In this document: positions 12,827 to 15,863 of the stretch, piece after piece
Layout of the letters: each line of letters begins with the position of its first letter
How positions within the stretch are numbered: position 1 is the first letter of the stretch
DNA from: Terriglobia bacterium
GTDB lineage: Bacteria > Acidobacteriota > Terriglobia > UBA7540
Reading direction: 5' to 3'
Length of the DNA: 15,863 nucleotides
NCBI GenBank assembly: GCA_020072905.1
Contig: JAIQGB010000044.1
Location: forward strand, 1-15,863
Made by a program: the position numbers and the translations under genes
The notes under the pieces: generated by a model
The model's database searches: none
What the model was told of the DNA's origin: nothing
The model's input: the letters and a program-made list of their open reading frames with translations, nothing else

Positions 12827-15800
12827 TTAAGTCACCGACAGGTTGACCCTCGTGCTGCGCGTCACAGTTGTATTGGAGCTGAGCGTGCCGGTGATGGAAA
12901 TCGTGTAGTTGCCGGTTATCGTCTGGGCAGTCGGCGAACTCGTGTTGCGGCAGGCACCCACAAGCGCGGCGAGAGCCAGCAGGAGGCCGAGAAGTATGAG
13001 CCGCGAGGCCGGCCACAACCCGAATCGCGTCAGACCTCGCCTGCCAAAGCCCCTTTGCAGGCTGAGCAAAAGCACCAGTGCGCCCAGGCACACAGCCCAG
13101 GGCAAGGCAGGAGGGGATCCCCGCCCAGCCGGGATCCCGCGCAGCCACAAGGACGCAACCTGCCGAACCGTATTGACCTTCAACGATACGGTGACCTGTG
13201 ATCCGTTTGGGGTGACCGAGGCGTTGGAGAAAGCGCAGGTCGCCCCCGGCGGGAGGTTGCTGCAGGTCAACTGCACTTGTTTATTGAAGCCGTTTAACGG
13301 CGTCAATATCACGGTGTACTCGGCAGCATCCCCGGAGACAATCGTGTCAAGGGCCGGCGTGGCGGAAAGTGAATAATCCGCAAACAGCACGGTGAGTCCC
13401 ACGGAGGCGGCCTGCGACCCGCTGATTCCGTTCACGGTGAAGTTGAACGGGTTTGGTGTCGAGGCGGTGAGATTGCTGACCGTCAGTGTGCTGCTTTGTC
13501 CCGCAAACACTGATGCAGGGCTGAAGGCACAAGTGGCACCTGAGGAACATGACAGGGTGATGCTTCCGGTAAAGCTTCCGGGCGCGGAGGCGGAAACCGT
13601 GAGGGACGCAGTCGCGCTTCCAATCACCGCCGTAGTCGTCGGAGCCGCCGAGGAAAGGGAGAAGACGGCCGTCCCCGTTCCCGACAGGGCCACCGTTTGG
13701 GGGCTGCCCACGGCATTGTCGGTGATGCTCAAGGAGCCGTTGCGAACGCCGCTCGCCGTCGGATTAAAGGTTACAGTGGCCGCGCAACTCTGTCCCACGT
13801 TGAGCACGTTAAGCATTTCGCCGCAGGTATTGGTCTGGGTATAGTCCCCGCTGGTGGCGATCTGGGTGATGGTGAGCGTTGAGGTCCCGGTATTTGTGAT
13901 GCTCACGGTCTGGGCAGGGCTGACGGAACCGACGGCCTGGCTCCCGAACGTCAGACTCGTGGGTGCGACCGTCACAGCCGTGGCGGCGGTGACCCCCGTC
14001 CCCTTGACGGTGAGGGTATGGGGGCTGCCCGAGGCGTTATCCGTGATGGTGATTTGATCGGTCACCGCCCCCAATGCCGACGGCGTGAAGGAAACGTTGA
14101 TGGCGCAGGTTCCGCCCCCCGTCGCAATCGTCCCGATGCAGTTGTCAGTTTCAGCAAAATCGCTGCTCGACGAGGTGATCTCCGTGATCGTGAGGGGAGA
14201 GGTGCCGGCGTTGATGATGGTGACCGTCTGCAACGCGCTCCGGACGCTGAGCGTCTGGTTTCCAAAGTCCACTTTCGCCGGCACGAGAGCCATTCCCGGG
14301 GCGCTGCTCGGATCGATCTTGGCCACAAACGCCATTCCCGCCACTCCCGTCAAACTCCCTTGATAGGCTCCCGCAATGGCCGGAAAGTTGTTCGAGAGGG
14401 TGGCTCCGGTGATGTAAGGATTTCCGGAGGGGTCGAGAGCGATGGCCTGACCGAAGTCGGCATTACTGCCTCCGAGGTAAGTTGAATAGACCAACGCGGT
14501 CCCGGTGGGATTCAACTGGGAGACAAAGGCGTCGGCGCATGCGGTCGAGCCGCAGGCTCCCCCCCCGCCGATCCCCAGAATGGCCTGGAGCGGGTTGGCA
14601 ATAGGAAAGTCGCTCGACTGCGTGAAACCTGTGACAAACGCCCGCCCCGAAGAGTCGACCGCGATGGAATTCCCTTGGTCGATGCTGCTTCCCCCCAGAA
14701 AAGTGGAGTAAGTGAGTCCCGAGCCGGTGGAATTCAATTTGCTCACAAAGGCATTGCTCTGCCCTTGCAGGCTCGTCTGGAACGCATTCGACGTCGTGGG
14801 AAAGTCCGCGGATTGGGTTACGCCTGCCACGTAGAGGTTTCCGGTGGTGTCCAGCGCAATACCCGAACCGCGGTCATCGCCCAACCCACCCAAGTAGGTG
14901 GAGAAAAGGAGCGCCGATCCGTCGGGCTTCAATCCCGCCACGAACGCGTCGGCTTGGCCGTGGTTCACATCCTGCAGGGCGCCCAGGAGGGGAAAATCCT
15001 CGGAGAAAGTAGAGCCCACGACATAGGCATTGCCGGAGCTGTCGACCGTGATGCCCTGTCCGACATCCGCCCGGGCACCGCCAAGATAGGTAGAGTAGAG
15101 CAGTGCGGAGCCCGAGAAATTAACTTTGGCAACAAAAGCATCCGAGGCGCCGCCGCTGCTGGGCTGCAGTGGAACCACCGTGGGGAAGTCCGCGGACTGA
15201 GTGGACCCCGTCACATAGGCGTTTTCCGATGTGTCCACGGCGATGCCCTGGCCGAAATCCGCGCCGCCCCCTCCCAGGAAGGAAGAGTAAACGAGCTGGT
15301 TGCCCGTGCTATTGAGCTGCGCAACGAAGGCGTCCGTGTTTCCGCCATAGACGTTCTGGAATACCCCCGCCGTCGTGGGAAAATCCGTGGAGATGGTGGA
15401 TCCGGTCACAAAGGCGTCACCAGAGGCGTCGACAGCAATCGCCGCCGCGGCGTCCGCTCCGCCCCCGCCGAGAAAAGTGGAATAGACGAGCGCCGTTCCG
15501 GTGGCGTTCAATTTGGTCACGAAGGCATCGCCGTTGCCACGGTTGCCGCTCTGCCCGGCGCCCAGAGTCGGGAAACTGGTGGAATTCGTGGTTCCAGTAA
15601 TGTAGGCATTGCCGTTGGAGTCTACGGCGATGCCGTAGGCGACGTCGCCGCCCGTGCCCCCTAGATACGTGGCATAGCTCAGCACCGGGTCAATGATCAA
15701 AGGCCGGCGGCGATCATATTCCCCCAGCCGGAGCCCCACCCGGTGGGCTGCCCGGAGCACATAACCTGCATTGATCTCCTGCCGGACCCCCTCGGCCTGC

Positions 15801-15863
15801 TGGTAGACCCGCGGCCGGCGCCAGCGGACTTCACTCCCGCCCACGCCCAGCACCAAGTCCCCC
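12827..15863 (-). CDS. SBBP beta-propeller / ASH-domain surface protein, 5' end beyond the window
   Basis: The frame is open to the window edge, so over 1,000 C-terminal residues are visible and the start is missing. The visible N-terminal end (ADOP-unrelated; VRWRRPRVYQQAEGVRQEI to YDRRRPLIIDPVLSYATYLGG) is the linker typical before SBBP repeats. Seven SBBP repeats of about 65 residues (15690-14285) follow, each with the pattern YSTYLGG, GIAVDSSGNAYVTG, DFP and DAFVAKLN. Two ASH/HYDIN-type domains (about 14283-13985 and 13985-13665) and two Ig-like domains (about 13665-13180) come next. Near the end are two hydrophobic segments (about 13108-13055 and 13000-12953), the second ending LVGAC, then a short beta-strand-rich tail. 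Such proteins are probably exported and surface-bound. No enzymatic motif is seen. It converges on hypF and is unrelated to the hydrogenase. Confidence 0.88.
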   Translation of the reverse strand, partial: GDLVLGVGGSEVRWRRPRVYQQAEGVRQEINAGYVLRAAHRVGLRLGEYDRRRPLIIDPVLSYATYLGGTGGDVAYGIAVDSNGNAYITGTTNSTSFPTLGAGQSGNRGNGDAFVTKLNATGTALVYSTFLGGGGADAAAAIAVDASGDAFVTGSTISTDFPTTAGVFQNVYGGNTDAFVAQLNSTGNQLVYSSFLGGGGADFGQGIAVDTSENAYVTGSTQSADFPTVVPLQPSSGGASDAFVAKVNFSGSALLYSTYLGGARADVGQGITVDSSGNAYVVGSTFSEDFPLLGALQDVNHGQADAFVAGLKPDGSALLFSTYLGGLGDDRGSGIALDTTGNLYVAGVTQSADFPTTSNAFQTSLQGQSNAFVSKLNSTGSGLTYSTFLGGSSIDQGNSIAVDSSGRAFVTGFTQSSDFPIANPLQAILGIGGGGACGSTACADAFVSQLNPTGTALVYSTYLGGSNADFGQAIALDPSGNPYITGATLSNNFPAIAGAYQGSLTGVAGMAFVAKIDPSSAPGMALVPAKVDFGNQTLSVRSALQTVTIINAGTSPLTITEITSSSSDFAETDNCIGTIATGGGTCAINVSFTPSALGAVTDQITITDNASGSPHTLTVKGTGVTAATAVTVAPTSLTFGSQAVGSVSPAQTVSITNTGTSTLTITQIATSGDYTQTNTCGEMLNVLNVGQSCAATVTFNPTASGVRNGSLSITDNAVGSPQTVALSGTGTAVFSLSSAAPTTTAVIGSATASLTVSASAPGSFTGSITLSCSSGATCAFSPASVFAGQSSTLTVSNLTASTPNPFNFTVNGISGSQAASVGLTVLFADYSLSATPALDTIVSGDAAEYTVILTPLNGFNKQVQLTCSNLPPGATCAFSNASVTPNGSQVTVSLKVNTVRQVASLWLRGIPAGRGSPPALPWAVCLGALVLLLSLQRGFGRRGLTRFGLWPASRLILLGLLLALAALVGACRNTSSPTAQTITGNYTISITGTLSSNTTVTRSTRVNLSVT
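14285..15690 (-). repeat. Seven coding tandem repeats (SBBP type, about 195 bp each)
   Basis: The complement of the YSTYLGG codons recurs about every 195 bp, near 14480, 14692, 14889, 15081, 15275, 15469 and 15660. The repeats diverge at the DNA level but keep the protein pattern. The sixth repeat is longer because of a Gly/Ala/Cys-rich insert (GIGGGGACGSTACADAF in part). Confidence 0.8.

Noticed and set aside
14675..15664. 329-residue plus-strand ORF with apparent repeats
   Set aside because: It is the antisense of the SBBP repeats; its periodicity is inherited from the real gene.

Overview
The window looks like a piece of an acidobacterial chromosome. The GC content is high. A PadR regulator sits next to the start of an ADOP-type ABC permease, and the far end encodes a very long SBBP-repeat/ASH-domain protein; both are common in soil Acidobacteriota. 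This taxonomic call is an inference from gene content only, because no marker gene is present.

Layout. (1) Positions 1-341, minus strand: N-terminal part of an ADOP-family permease, cut by the window edge. (2) Positions 342-574: a spacer made almost entirely of four different degenerate arrays, all with a strict 7-bp period. (3) Positions 575-904, minus strand: a PadR-like repressor upstream of the permease, with a dyad in front of it. (4) Positions 970-1506: about 500 bp without a convincing gene. It holds one small ORF with a perfect Shine-Dalgarno and a run of small stem-loops leading into the next operon. (5) Positions 1507-12616, plus strand: one compact unit for a group 3b-type (NADP-linked, 'sulfhydrogenase'-like) [NiFe]-hydrogenase. 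The order is a stand-alone cyclic-nucleotide-binding-fold protein, hydB, hydG, hydD, hydA, a maturation endopeptidase, then hypC, hypD, hypE, hypA, hypB and hypF. Most junctions overlap or are only a few bases apart. The exception is a 68-bp heptad-repeat insert between hypE and hypA. (6) Positions 12617-12826: a convergent spacer with no clear terminator. (7) Positions 12827-15863, minus strand: an SBBP/ASH protein, cut at its N-terminal side by the window end.

How the genes work together. HydA (Ni-Fe site) and HydD (three Fe-S clusters) form the hydrogenase core. HydB (ferredoxin-type clusters) and HydG (FAD/NAD(P) and [2Fe-2S]) form the diaphorase/sulfur-reductase-like arm that exchanges electrons with NAD(P)H. 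HypF and HypE make the cyanide ligand from carbamoyl phosphate, HypC and HypD assemble Fe(CN)2CO, HypA and HypB insert nickel, and the endopeptidase trims the nine-residue tail of HydA. The locus therefore appears self-sufficient for making an active enzyme. The first gene encodes a cNMP-fold protein without a DNA-binding domain and with an altered ligand cassette, which makes it the least explained protein of the operon.

The most unusual DNA-level signal is the recurring 7-bp periodicity of unrelated-looking repeats in two separate spacers (348-568 and 9143-9209). I found no CRISPR array, rRNA, tRNA, insertion sequence or phage gene.
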